Source: CAVQXR01 sp963717955
GTDB taxonomy: Bacteria > Actinomycetota > Thermoleophilia > Gaiellales > Gaiellaceae
Length of the DNA stretch: 64,000 bases
Direction of reading: 5' to 3'
Assembly: GCA_963717955.1 (NCBI GenBank)
Contig: CAVQXR010000002.1
Location: forward strand, 434,001-498,000
Shown here: positions 33,365 through 41,741 of the stretch, one piece after another
Position numbering within the stretch: the stretch's first letter is position 1
Layout of the letters: the number at the start of each line of letters is the position of its first letter
The notes under the pieces: generated by a model
What the model was told of the DNA's origin: nothing
Database searches by the model: none
The model's input: only the letters and a program-made list of their open reading frames with translations
Made by a program: the position numbers and the translations under genes

Positions 33365-34474
33365 CTAACTCTCCTTCGCCCGCTTCCGCTCCGGGTCGTA
33401 GACCGGATGGCGGGCGATCTCGCCCGCGACCAGCTCCCCGGCGACGTTCGCCTGCACCGTCACACCGGGCTCGCGCAGGTCCTTGCGGATCTTGGCCAGC
33501 CCGAGCGTCTTCATGCCGAGGTAGGGCGACTCGACCGCCTGCGTGACGAGACCGACCTCCCGGCCGTCGACGAGCAGCGGAGCCCCGGTGGCGGCATCAC
33601 CGCCCGACTCGAGCACGACGCTCGTCAGGCGGAGCGAGGTCGCCTCGCGGTCGCGAAGCAGCCCGTTCTTGCCCTGGAAGTCCCCCTTCTCGAGATCGAC
33701 CGACCAGCCGAGCCCGCACTCGTACGGCGAGACCGTGGGGTCGTACTCGACCCCGCCGATGATGAAGCCGCCCTCGATCCGGAACAGGTCGAGGCAGATC
33801 ATCCCGATCACGCGCATCCCCGAGGGCGTTCCCGCGGCGAGCAGCGCGTCCCACAGATCGAGCGCGCGGTCGCGGGCAACCCACAGCTCGTAGCCGAGCT
33901 CCGCCGTGTAGCCGAGGCGGGTCATGAAGACCGGGATCCCTGCGATCTCGACGTCTTCGCGGAACGTGTAGTAGGGGAAGGCGGCGTTCGAGAGGTCGCT
34001 GTCCGTCAGGCTCTGGAGGATCTCGCGGCTGCGGGGCCCCTGGAGGCAGAGGTGCGGCAGCGCGTCGGTGAGCTCGCGGACGACGATTCCCGAGCCCTCG
34101 GCCTTTGCGGAGAAGATCTCGTAGTCGCGGTCGTTCGCGCCGCAGAACCGCACCGAATCGGCCGCGCGGAGCATCGCCGTGCAGTCGTCGACCATCTTCC
34201 CGTGCTCGTCGCAGAGCGCGCCGTAGGCGATGCGCCCGGGGGTGAGCGTCGAAACGTCGCGGGTCACGATCGAGTTGACGAGGTCGAGCGCGCCGGGGCC
34301 GCCGAGATCGACCTTGCGCAGCATCGAGAAGTCCATGAGGGCGGCGGCCTCGCGACAGGCACGGTACTCCTCGAGCACGTCGGTGACGACGGACGGGGCC
34401 CAGTAGCCGAAGAGGTCCAGCCACTGGTCGGTCATCGCGGTGAGCCTCTCGTGGAAGGCCGTTTCCTTGCTCAC
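33365..34474 (-). CDS. GcvT-like aminomethyltransferase family protein
   Basis: A 369-aa protein of the glycine-cleavage T-protein/dimethylglycine dehydrogenase fold. Typical segments are EYRACREAAALMDFSMLRKV, TRDVSTLTPGRIAYGALCDE, LGYTAELGYELWVARD, the folate-site RVIGMICLDLFRIEGGFIIG and SPYECGLGWSVDLEKGDFQG. T-protein moves a methylene group to tetrahydrofolate. No gcvH or gcvP is nearby, so demethylation of an N-methyl compound is more likely than glycine cleavage. It is divergent from the DUF1989 gene with 48 bases between, so the two may share a control region. Confidence 0.82.
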   Translation of the reverse strand: MSKETAFHERLTAMTDQWLDLFGYWAPSVVTDVLEEYRACREAAALMDFSMLRKVDLGGPGALDLVNSIVTRDVSTLTPGRIAYGALCDEHGKMVDDCTAMLRAADSVRFCGANDRDYEIFSAKAEGSGIVVRELTDALPHLCLQGPRSREILQSLTDSDLSNAAFPYYTFREDVEIAGIPVFMTRLGYTAELGYELWVARDRALDLWDALLAAGTPSGMRVIGMICLDLFRIEGGFIIGGVEYDPTVSPYECGLGWSVDLEKGDFQGKNGLLRDREATSLRLTSVVLESGGDAATGAPLLVDGREVGLVTQAVESPYLGMKTLGLAKIRKDLREPGVTVQANVAGELVAGEIARHPVYDPERKRAKES

Positions 34475-34522
34475 GGGCGTCCTCCGTCACGTCATGTCGG
34501 GTCGCTGTACCCTACTGCGGAG

Positions 34523-35161
34523 GTGACCGCGCAGTCCACGTCGATCGTTTCCACGCTCGGCAGGCCGCGCCTCGAGGCGGTGGTCGGTCCCGGCAACGCT
34601 GTCGCCTACGAGGTCTGGGCCGGCGAGCACGTCCAGATCGAGGACATCGAGGGCTGCCAGGTGTCCGACATGCTCGCCTATCACCGCGACCGCCCCGGCG
34701 TGGGGCTCTCGACGATGGTGACCCGCTCTCTCGTCGACGGGCTCTTCCCCGCGCCCGGCCAGGGCGTCTTCGACGCCGACGGTGAGCTCCTGCTGACGCT
34801 CGTCGAGGACACGGTGCGCCGGCATGACACGTTCGCGGTCGCATGCACGCGTGAGAGCTACGAGGCGCTGGGCCGCACCGGCCACCCGAACTGCACGGAC
34901 AACTTCAACCGCGTGCTGGCCGAGTTCGGCTACCCGGAGCGGCGCTTCTACGAGGTCGTCAACTGGTTCTACAACACGAAGGTCGGCCCCGATGGCCGCA
35001 CGATCGAGGCCGAGCCGGCAATCTCGGAGCCCGGCGACTACGTGCTGCTGCGGGCCGAGCGCGACCTCGTCGTCGCCGCCTCCGCCTGCCCCGACGATCT
35101 GACGCCGACGAACGGTTTCAACCCGACCGACGTCGCCGTCAGAGTGTTCCCGGCGCCCTGA
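34523..35161 (+). CDS. DUF1989 (urea-carboxylase-associated) family protein
   Basis: A 212-aa protein of the DUF1989 family. Marks include VGPGNAVAYEVWAGEHVQIE, EGCQVSDMLAYH, RHDTFAVACTRESYEAL, HPNCTDNFNRVL and VNWFYNTKVGPDG. Two DUF1989 subunits form carboxyguanidine deiminase in the guanidine carboxylase pathway, which yields allophanate. Only one such protein is present here and no carboxylase is nearby. The gene overlaps the next amidase gene by CTGA, and some amidases of that family are allophanate hydrolases. TACCCT (34508-34513) lies 9 bases before GTG 34523, so it may be leaderless. Confidence 0.78.
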   Translation: MTAQSTSIVSTLGRPRLEAVVGPGNAVAYEVWAGEHVQIEDIEGCQVSDMLAYHRDRPGVGLSTMVTRSLVDGLFPAPGQGVFDADGELLLTLVEDTVRRHDTFAVACTRESYEALGRTGHPNCTDNFNRVLAEFGYPERRFYEVVNWFYNTKVGPDGRTIEAEPAISEPGDYVLLRAERDLVVAASACPDDLTPTNGFNPTDVAVRVFPAP

Positions 35162-36579
35162 GCGACTTCGATCGGACTCGGGACGCGACAGCGACCGCAG
35201 CGGCGGTGCGTTCGGGCGACCTCGCGCCCGTGGCGCTCGCGGAGGCCGCTCTGGCGCGTATCGAGGAGCTCGACCGAGAAGTCGGCTCGTTCACGACGCT
35301 CCTGCACGGCGAGGCGCTCGCAGCGGCGCGCGAGGTGGAGCGGAAGCTCGCCGCGGGCGAATCGCCCGGGCCGCTCGCCGGCGTTCCCGTCTCGATCAAG
35401 GACGTCGTCTGGGTACGGGAGGCACCCTCGACGAACGGCTCGCGTGCGTTCGCCGACTTCGTGCCGCAGCAGGATGCCGTCGCAGTGGCGCGACTCCGCC
35501 AGGCGGGCGCAGTCCTCGTCGGCAAGACGAACAACCCGGAGCTCTGTCTCGAGGGGATCACCGCCAACGAGGTGTACGGGCTGACCCGCAATCCGTGGGA
35601 TCCGGACCGGACGCCGGGCGGCTCGAGCGGCGGTGCCGGCGCCTCGCTCGCTCTCGGTCTGACGCCGATCGCGATCGGCAGCGACGGCGGCGGCTCGATC
35701 AGGATCCCGTCGTCGTTCTGCGGCGTCGCCGGGCACAAGCCGACATTCGGTCTCGTGCCCGGGACGCCCGGCTTCCGCGGCTGGCCGACGCTCAGCGTGA
35801 AGGGGCCGATGTCGCGGTCGGTGCGGGACCTCGCGCTGTGTCTCGGCGTGATTGCGGGCTTCGACCCGTCCGATCCGGGAAGCCAGGAGCGCGAACCCGT
35901 CGACTACGTGGCCGCGGCGCATGCTCCGGATGTCTCCGGGCTGCGGATCGCAGTCTCCGCCGACCTCGGGCACGCCCCGGTCGAGCCCGGTGTTCAGCGG
36001 GCGTTTGCGACGGCGGTCGAGGCGCTCGCCGCCGCGGGGTGGCCGATCGAGGAGGGGCACCCCGGCACGGGCGACCCGACGACGCTCTGGGCGACGGTCG
36101 CGGCCTGCGAGGGTTACGCGTCGTATCGGGAGCTCCTGGAGGAGCGAGGAGACCTGCTCGAGCCGCGAACCCGCGAGATCCTCGCGACCGGCCGACATCG
36201 CACGTTGGCGGACTACGCCGACGCGATGCACGATCGGGCCGCCTTCACGGCCCGATGGCTCGAATTCTTCGAGCGCTACGACCTTCTCCTCACGCCCACG
36301 ATGCAGCTCACGGCCTTCCCGGTCGGCGTCCACTGCCCCGACCGGATCGGCGACTACGAGGTCGACCCCGTCAGGGAGGACTGGTGCGCGTTCTGCTACC
36401 CGGCGAACCTCGCCGGCCTGCCGGCCGCGAGCGTCCCGTGCGGGTTCGACCAGCGGGGCCTCCCGGTTGGGCTCCAGATCGTCGGCAGGCGCTTCGGCGA
36501 CGCGACGGTGCTCCGCGCCGCCGCCGCCTTCGAGGCGGTGCGCCCGTGGGCCCACGTGTGGCCCGGGGCGGAAGGATGA
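35158..36579 (+). CDS. Amidase signature family hydrolase, probably with CTG start
   Basis: About 473 aa from CTG 35158, or 457 aa from GTG 35206. The triad is Lys in VPVSIKDVVWV, the cis-Ser in PGGSSGGAGASLAL and the nucleophile in GSDGGGSIRIPSSFCG. The upstream start is favoured because DATATAAAVRSGDL, the first helix of amidases, lies before the GTG, and because CTG overlaps the previous stop as CTGA. Coupling to a DUF1989 gene suggests an allophanate-hydrolase-like or other carbamoyl-compound role. That is inference; the long extra C-terminal domain of AtzF-type enzymes is absent. It is distant from the amidase at 255. Confidence 0.83.
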   Translation: MSDFDRTRDATATAAAVRSGDLAPVALAEAALARIEELDREVGSFTTLLHGEALAAAREVERKLAAGESPGPLAGVPVSIKDVVWVREAPSTNGSRAFADFVPQQDAVAVARLRQAGAVLVGKTNNPELCLEGITANEVYGLTRNPWDPDRTPGGSSGGAGASLALGLTPIAIGSDGGGSIRIPSSFCGVAGHKPTFGLVPGTPGFRGWPTLSVKGPMSRSVRDLALCLGVIAGFDPSDPGSQEREPVDYVAAAHAPDVSGLRIAVSADLGHAPVEPGVQRAFATAVEALAAAGWPIEEGHPGTGDPTTLWATVAACEGYASYRELLEERGDLLEPRTREILATGRHRTLADYADAMHDRAAFTARWLEFFERYDLLLTPTMQLTAFPVGVHCPDRIGDYEVDPVREDWCAFCYPANLAGLPAASVPCGFDQRGLPVGLQIVGRRFGDATVLRAAAAFEAVRPWAHVWPGAEG

Positions 36580-36587
36580 GATCCGGG

Positions 36588-36648
36588 GGGCCGGATGAGA
36601 TCCGGCCCCTACAGGGCAGAGTCGTAGGGGCGGGATCTCATCCCGCCC
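36588..36648. repeat. Two REP-like palindromes in inverted orientation
   Basis: GGGCCGGAT-GAG-ATCCGGCCC (36588-36608) is identical to 20928-20948. The second unit GGGCGGGAT-CTC-ATCCCGCCC (36628-36648) is an inverted near-copy. Each arm is a perfect 9-bp stem with a 3-base loop, and CCTAC/GTAGG borders the inner sides. The pair sits between convergent genes, like bacterial interspersed mosaic elements. Confidence 0.65.
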
Positions 36649-36655
36649 TCTCCGG

Positions 36656-37552
36656 TCAGGCCGCCGGCTCGATCGCGACGAGCGACCACACCGAGGGCCG
36701 TTCGACCTTCTCCCCGTCGCAGGACACCGGCCGGGACTCGGCCGCCTCGTCCCGGCGAACCCTGACCCGCCAGGCGCCCTCGGGCCCGCTCAGGCCGACC
36801 TCGACGCCGCCGTCGTTCTCCGATGCGGTCGTGCAGGAAGTGAACGCCTCGATGCCGAGGTAGCCGTCGCGTTCGCGCAGGAACCAGTCGGCGGCCTGGG
36901 CCGCCGCGGGGAGCGAGGAGCGGCCACGGAACCGGTCGAGCACGATCTCACGCTTCTCCGCAGAGGCGACGAGGCGGTCGGCGTCCTCCGGCCCGACGCG
37001 TCCGTACCAGAGCCCGTGAGGGAGGCAGACGACGTTCGCCGCAAAGCGATGCCCGCCGAGGTGGGAGCATTCGAACGTCGCGTCGGGCCGCAGCGCGGTG
37101 ACCGCGGCCGCGACCGGTCGCCCGAGCGAGGCACAGCAGGCGTCGCGCTTCCCGTTCGTGCACACGAGATGGACGGGCGTCTCGATCCGTCTCCCGCCGA
37201 GGCTCTCGCCCTGTGCGAGAGCCTCGAGGTCGAGGTCCAGCAGCCGCTCGGGGCTCTCGAGCTGGAGCTCCTCGAGCCAGCTCGAGCCGGGCGCCGACCA
37301 GGCGGCGAGGCAGCGGCGCCCGGTCGTCGCCTCGCGTCGGTGGTGCTTGACGAGGAGTGCCTTGATCCCGAGCACCTTCGCGCGCTGCTCCAGCCGGCCG
37401 CCGATCTCGCGATCGAGCGCCGACTCGCTGAGCGCCTTCGCGCCCCAGACCCCCGGCTGCTCCACCAGCAGCCACGCCGTCGCCGCCGAGGCCGTCGCGA
37501 CGAGCGACTCGCCAAGCGAGAGCGACAGTGACGAGCAACGCTGCGCGGCCAC
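36656..37552 (-). CDS. Sucrase/ferredoxin-like (thioredoxin-fold Fe-S) protein
   Basis: A 298-aa protein of the Suc_Fer-like family. The N-terminal domain has AATAWLLVEQPGVWGAKAL. The C-terminal thioredoxin-like ferredoxin part has HLVCTNGKRDACCASLGRPV (about 130-150) and ECSHLGGHRFAANVVCLPHG (about 160-180), whose cysteines and histidines are the expected 2Fe-2S site. Physiological partners are unknown; members occur across Actinobacteria. It is divergent from the R2lox gene with 49 bases between, so the two may be co-regulated. The start is GTG 37552. Confidence 0.83.
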   Translation of the reverse strand: MAAQRCSSLSLSLGESLVATASAATAWLLVEQPGVWGAKALSESALDREIGGRLEQRAKVLGIKALLVKHHRREATTGRRCLAAWSAPGSSWLEELQLESPERLLDLDLEALAQGESLGGRRIETPVHLVCTNGKRDACCASLGRPVAAAVTALRPDATFECSHLGGHRFAANVVCLPHGLWYGRVGPEDADRLVASAEKREIVLDRFRGRSSLPAAAQAADWFLRERDGYLGIEAFTSCTTASENDGGVEVGLSGPEGAWRVRVRRDEAAESRPVSCDGEKVERPSVWSLVAIEPAA

Positions 37553-37601
37553 GATGCCCTACGGTAACGGTCGACGGGCAGAGACGATCCAGGAGGGACC
37601 T

Positions 37602-38579
37602 GTGAAGGAGCACCTGGTCGAGACGGACGGACGAGACGCCCACGAGCGGGAGTTTCACTTCACCCGCGAACTGATGGCGGGTCCGATCTACCGGAAGTAC
37701 GAGAAGGCATTCAGGGGGATGTGGAGCCCGCGAGACCTCGACTACGGGCCGGACGCGCGGGACTGGGAGACCCTGGCCGACGAGCACCGGCAAGGGCTGC
37801 TCGGCATCACGGTTCGCTTCTTCGCCGGCGAGCAGCGGGTCACGGACGAGCTGGTCCCGATGCTCGCAGCCGCGCACGCGCTCAACAGGTACGACTGGAC
37901 GATGTACCTGTCCACCTTTCTGCTCGAGGAGGCGAAGCACTCGGAGTTCTTCGCGCTCTGGCACGACCGCGTGGTCGGGATCCTCGAGCCGCACGAGGTC
38001 GCGCCGTACTTCCTCTCACGCGGGAAGACCGTCGATCCGACGGGTCGCTTCGAGATCAAGGAGGTGCTCCACGATGGACTTCCGAGGTACGGCGAGGAGC
38101 TGACGGCAGCGGTGCGGTCGGGCGACGAGCGGGCGATCGAAGTCGGTTTCGTCCGCTTCGCGACGCTCTACAGCGGGTTCGCCGAGGGCGTCCTGACGAT
38201 GCCGTCCTACGAGATCGTGATCGACACGACGAACCTCTGGCAGGCGTTCCCGACCCTCCGGCAAGGCTTCCGGCACATCCTCGCCGACGAGGGACGCCAC
38301 ATCACGTTCGGCACGACGGCGATTCGCCTCCTGATCGAGAAGAACCCGGGCTACGAGCGTCTCGTGCACGAGGTCTTCGACGAGTTCCGCGGCAACGTCG
38401 TCGGTCTCGTCGAGTACCAGAAGTCCATTCCCGGCCTCGATCTACAGAAGTACCAGGGGCAGAAGGTCCGCCACTACCGGAACCGCTGCCGCGAGATGGG
38501 CATCGGCCCCGACGAGACCCTGATCGAGCAGATCCTCGATCCGGAGATCGACTTCGTCGTCGGGGTCGAGGCGGGGTAG
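37602..38579 (+). CDS. R2-like ligand-binding oxidase (R2lox)
   Basis: A 325-aa ferritin-like Mn/Fe oxidase related to ribonucleotide reductase R2. Metal ligands match R2lox: Glu in FFAGEQRVTDEL, Glu and His in LEEAKHSEFF, Glu in YSGFAEGVLTM, and Glu and His in ADEGRHITFG. The Val three residues after the first Glu (EQRV) and the Tyr five before the third (YSGFAE) are those that form the ether cross-link in known R2lox. R2lox binds a long-chain fatty acid and is thought to oxidise a hydrophobic substrate. GTG 37602 has AGGAGG 5 bases upstream, a strong ribosome site. Confidence 0.9.
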   Translation: MKEHLVETDGRDAHEREFHFTRELMAGPIYRKYEKAFRGMWSPRDLDYGPDARDWETLADEHRQGLLGITVRFFAGEQRVTDELVPMLAAAHALNRYDWTMYLSTFLLEEAKHSEFFALWHDRVVGILEPHEVAPYFLSRGKTVDPTGRFEIKEVLHDGLPRYGEELTAAVRSGDERAIEVGFVRFATLYSGFAEGVLTMPSYEIVIDTTNLWQAFPTLRQGFRHILADEGRHITFGTTAIRLLIEKNPGYERLVHEVFDEFRGNVVGLVEYQKSIPGLDLQKYQGQKVRHYRNRCREMGIGPDETLIEQILDPEIDFVVGVEAG

Positions 38580-38678
38580 GCCGGACGCCGTGCTCGGCCC
38601 GAATCGCACGAATGTCCGGAGAAGTACGATTTCAGCGTCCGCGTCGGCGGGAGCTCCCATCTTCGACCAGGAGGCACC

Positions 38679-39023
38679 ATGGCATCCGTGAAGACCACCC
38701 CCGTCTCGAACATCGGGACGACCGAGTACGAGCCGTTCATCCACGAGGGTGAGCCCTTCGGCGAGGTCCACTGGCTCCGCGTCGAGAGCGGCGGCGAAGG
38801 CATGCTCTTCACCGGATTCTGGACGCACGATCCCGCCGACCTCCCCTACGTCTTCCCCGGCGACGAGACGTTCCACGTGCTCGAGGGCGAGGTGACGATC
38901 GAGGTCGAGGGCGGCGACTCGGTGACGCTTCGCCCCGGAGACGTCGCCTCGTTCGCGAAGGGCCAGACCTCGACCTGGCACGTCAAGCGCCCGTTCAAGA
39001 AGTTCTTCGTCATCAGCGGCTGA
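38679..39023 (+). CDS. Cupin protein, paralogue 1
   Basis: A 114-aa single-domain cupin. The core strands are FTGFWTHDPADLPYVFPGDE, TFHVLEGEVTIEVEGGDSVT and LRPGDVASFAKGQTSTWHV, ending FKKFFVISG. It is of the (S)-ureidoglycine aminohydrolase-like/DUF861 type. The first metal motif is poor in His. AGGAGG precedes ATG 38679. The stop overlaps the ATG of the amine oxidase gene, and a paralogue with the same length and layout (40326) follows the oxidase. The two may bind the amine oxidase product or act as a pair; no function is established. Confidence 0.8.
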   Translation: MASVKTTPVSNIGTTEYEPFIHEGEPFGEVHWLRVESGGEGMLFTGFWTHDPADLPYVFPGDETFHVLEGEVTIEVEGGDSVTLRPGDVASFAKGQTSTWHVKRPFKKFFVISG

Positions 39024-40309
39024 TGGGCGCCGGATACGAGGCGGTTGTCGTCGGCGGCGGCTTCGCCGGCGTCACGGCCGCCAGGGAGCTGCAGCAGGCT
39101 GGCCACCGCGTGCTCCTCCTCGAGGCTCGCGATCGCCTCGGTGGCCGTACCTGGACGTCCGAGTTCGCGGGCAAGCAGGTGGAGGTCGGCGGCACGTGGG
39201 TGCACTGGCACCAGCCGCACGTCTGGGCGGAGATTCGCCGGTACGGGCTCGAGGTGACCGAGGCCGCGCCGGCCGAGCAGACCGGCTGGCTGGTCGGTCG
39301 GGAGCTCAAGCAGGGAGCGCCGGAAGAACTCTGGCGGATCATGCAGGACGGCACGGACAGGCTCTGCCATGACGCCCGCGCGCTGCTCGAGCGTCCCCAC
39401 GACCCGCTGTTCCGCGACGTCTCCGCGGCCGACGCGCTCTCGATCCAGGACCGCGTCGAAGGGCTCGGCTTCGACCGGGAGACCCTGGATGTCAACGATG
39501 GCGTCTGGGGCACATGCTGCAGCGCGCATCTCGCCGAGACCGGCCTCATGGCGGCACTGCGCTGGTACGCGCTCTCCGGCTTCACCTTCCAGTCGATGAT
39601 GGACTGCATCGCCCGGTACAAGCTCGTCACCGGAACAAGGAGCCTGGTCGAGGCCATGGCCGCCGAGAGCGCGTTCGAGATCCGGTACGAGACACCAGTC
39701 GACGCCGTGGAGCACGGCGACTCGGGCGTCGCCGTGCGAACCCGCGAGGGGGAGACGATCGAGGCGAAGATCGCGATTGTCGCCGTGCCGCTCAACGTCC
39801 TGCGCACGATCGACTTCACGCCATCGCTCTCGGAGGGGAAGAACGCCGCCGCCGCCGAGGGGCAGTCGTCGCACGGGATCAAGGTCTGGTTCCGGGTTCG
39901 GGGTGATCACGACTACTTCGCCGTGGCCCCGACCAACGCCGGCATCACGTTCCTGCAGTCGGAATACAAGATCGACGGCGACACGCTGTTCGTGTCGTTC
40001 GGCTCCGACGCCGAGATGCTCGATCCGGCCAACAGCGACGCGGTGGAGAGCGCGGCGAGCGAGCTGATGCCCGGCTTCGAGATCGTCGAGTCGTACGCGC
40101 ACGACTGGACGCGGGACGAGTTCGCGCAGGGAACGTGGTCGATGTACCGGCCGAACCAGCTCACGCGCTCCCTGAAGGAGCTTCAGCGGGCGGAGGGCCG
40201 GGTGTTCCTCGCCACCTCCGACGTGGCCGATGGCTGGAACGGCTTCATCGACGGCGCGATCGAGAGCGGGTCGACCGTGGCCCGCCGGGTCGGCACTCTA
40301 CTCGCATAG
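39023..40309 (+). CDS. Flavin-containing amine oxidase
   Basis: A 428-aa FAD amine oxidase of the monoamine oxidase fold. The Rossmann motif is AVVVGGGFAGVTAARELQQA, followed by LEARDRLGGRTWTSEFAGK, the flavin-binding R-L-GGR-T. VEVGGTWVHWHQPHVWAEI lines the flavin. Late segments TWSMYRPNQLTRSL and FLATSDVADGWNGFIDGAI form the C-terminal FAD site, where the usual Gly-Ala-containing motif is altered. No signal peptide is seen. The gene sits between two cupin genes and before a ureohydrolase, suggesting oxidation of agmatine- or polyamine-like compounds. The substrate is not fixed. Confidence 0.87.
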   Translation: MGAGYEAVVVGGGFAGVTAARELQQAGHRVLLLEARDRLGGRTWTSEFAGKQVEVGGTWVHWHQPHVWAEIRRYGLEVTEAAPAEQTGWLVGRELKQGAPEELWRIMQDGTDRLCHDARALLERPHDPLFRDVSAADALSIQDRVEGLGFDRETLDVNDGVWGTCCSAHLAETGLMAALRWYALSGFTFQSMMDCIARYKLVTGTRSLVEAMAAESAFEIRYETPVDAVEHGDSGVAVRTREGETIEAKIAIVAVPLNVLRTIDFTPSLSEGKNAAAAEGQSSHGIKVWFRVRGDHDYFAVAPTNAGITFLQSEYKIDGDTLFVSFGSDAEMLDPANSDAVESAASELMPGFEIVESYAHDWTRDEFAQGTWSMYRPNQLTRSLKELQRAEGRVFLATSDVADGWNGFIDGAIESGSTVARRVGTLLA

Positions 40310-40325
40310 GAATGACCCGGCAGAC

Positions 40326-40670
40326 ATGGATGGGCCATATCTCTCGAACGTCGACGCGACCGAATGGGAGCCGTTCGAGGTTGGCGACGGGCGGGTGATC
40401 GGCGAGGTGCACTTCGTGCGAGCCGAGGAGGACGGCAGCTTCTACGCAGGGCTGTGGCGGATGCCGGGCGGCGAGGTACCCGAGCCGTTCGAGTACGAGA
40501 TCGCGATGAACGAGACGATCCACGTCCTCGAGGGCTCGGTCCAGATCGAGATCACGGGCGGGCCCACCGTCGAGCTGAAGGCCGGCGACATCGTCTCCTT
40601 CCGTGCCGGCACGAGCACGCGCTGGTCACTGCGCGAGGTGCCGTTCCGCGAGCTGTTCGTGCTGTCATAG
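40326..40670 (+). CDS. Cupin protein, paralogue 2
   Basis: A 114-aa single-domain cupin similar in length and layout to the one at 38679. Both have a (Y/W)EPF..GEVH(W/F) opening; here it is ATEWEPFEVGDGRVIGEVHF. The core is YEIAMNETIHVLEGSVQIEI with VELKAGDIVSFRAGTSTRWS, ending FRELFVLS. The ATG at 40326 follows the amine oxidase stop by 16 bases. A tandem origin by duplication around the oxidase gene is likely. Function is unknown. Confidence 0.8.
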   Translation: MDGPYLSNVDATEWEPFEVGDGRVIGEVHFVRAEEDGSFYAGLWRMPGGEVPEPFEYEIAMNETIHVLEGSVQIEITGGPTVELKAGDIVSFRAGTSTRWSLREVPFRELFVLS

Positions 40671-40739
40671 GAACCGCTGTCGCGAACTGGGCGGCACACC
40701 ACTCATCGAGCGGTTCTCGCCGGGAGTGAAGGAGGAGCG

Positions 40740-41741
40740 ATGAGCATGGACGACCTCGACCCGCGCGACCGGATGATGGTCGAGGGGCTCTACTGGTGGG
40801 GCGTTCCCTCGCTCTTCCGGTGCCCCGTCGATCCCGATCCGGCCGCCTGCGACATCGCGCTCGTCGGCGTTCCGCACTCGTCCGGGAACGGCTCGACCGA
40901 GCGCGACCAGCATCTGGGGCCGCGGGCAGTGCGCAACGTCTCCGCCCTGCAGCGTCGCTACCACCTCGACTTCGGCCTCTCCCCCTGGGAGGCATGCCGC
41001 ATCCACGACCTCGGCGACGTGCCGCTGCCGGAGGCCAACGACAACGAGCGCTGCGTCGAGCGGATCACCGGTTTCTTCGCCGGCGCGGCATCTGCGGGGA
41101 CGCGCACCGTTTCGATCGGCGGCGACCACAGCGTCACCGGCGGCATCGTCCAGGGGCTCGTCGGCCCGCACGCGAAGCTGACCGGCGGCAGGAAGGCCGC
41201 GCTCCTGCACCTCGATGCCCACATCGACGCGTACGAGTCGATCCCCCACTGGCTCGGCGCGCGCAAGTCGGCGGCGCACTGGGCCAGCTACCTCGTGCAC
41301 GAGGGGCAGATCGATCCGGCCCGCAGCGTCCAGATCGGGATCCGCGGGAACCCGAGGAACGCCGACTGGTTGAAGCCGAGCTACGACCTCGGCTACGAGG
41401 TGATCCCGATCCGGCGCTACCGCGAGCTCGGCCCGGAGCGCTGCGGCGAGATCATCCAGCAGCGAATCGGCGATGCGCCGCTCTACATCACGTTCGACCT
41501 CGACTGCCTCGATCCGAGCGTCGCCCCGGCGGTGTCGAACCTCGAGCCCGGCGTCTCCGGCTTCACGATCGACGAGGCGGTCCGCCTGCTGCAGGCTGTC
41601 CGGGGGATGGACGTGATCGGCGCCGACGTCGTCTGCCTGATGCCGACGAAGGACTCGCCGAACCAGATCACGGCGATGGTCGCGGCGTCCGTGATGTTCG
41701 AGCTGATCAGCCTCATCGCCGATCGGATCGCTCGCCGCTGA
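40740..41741 (+). CDS. Arginase/agmatinase-family ureohydrolase
   Basis: A 333-aa Mn-dependent ureohydrolase. The metal ligands are present: His in SIGGDHSVTGGIVQ (about 129), the Asp-His-Asp group in LLHLDAHIDAYES, and the two Asp in TFDLDCLDPSVAPAVSNLEP, followed by GVSGFTIDEAV. The family includes agmatinase, arginase, guanidinobutyrase and guanidinases, so the product is urea plus an amine. The PSVAP-type loop is typical of agmatinase-like members. GGAGGAG lies just before ATG 40740. The context (amine oxidase, cupins) favours a guanidino-amine. The gene ends against VapC with a palindrome between. Confidence 0.87.
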   Translation: MSMDDLDPRDRMMVEGLYWWGVPSLFRCPVDPDPAACDIALVGVPHSSGNGSTERDQHLGPRAVRNVSALQRRYHLDFGLSPWEACRIHDLGDVPLPEANDNERCVERITGFFAGAASAGTRTVSIGGDHSVTGGIVQGLVGPHAKLTGGRKAALLHLDAHIDAYESIPHWLGARKSAAHWASYLVHEGQIDPARSVQIGIRGNPRNADWLKPSYDLGYEVIPIRRYRELGPERCGEIIQQRIGDAPLYITFDLDCLDPSVAPAVSNLEPGVSGFTIDEAVRLLQAVRGMDVIGADVVCLMPTKDSPNQITAMVAASVMFELISLIADRIARR

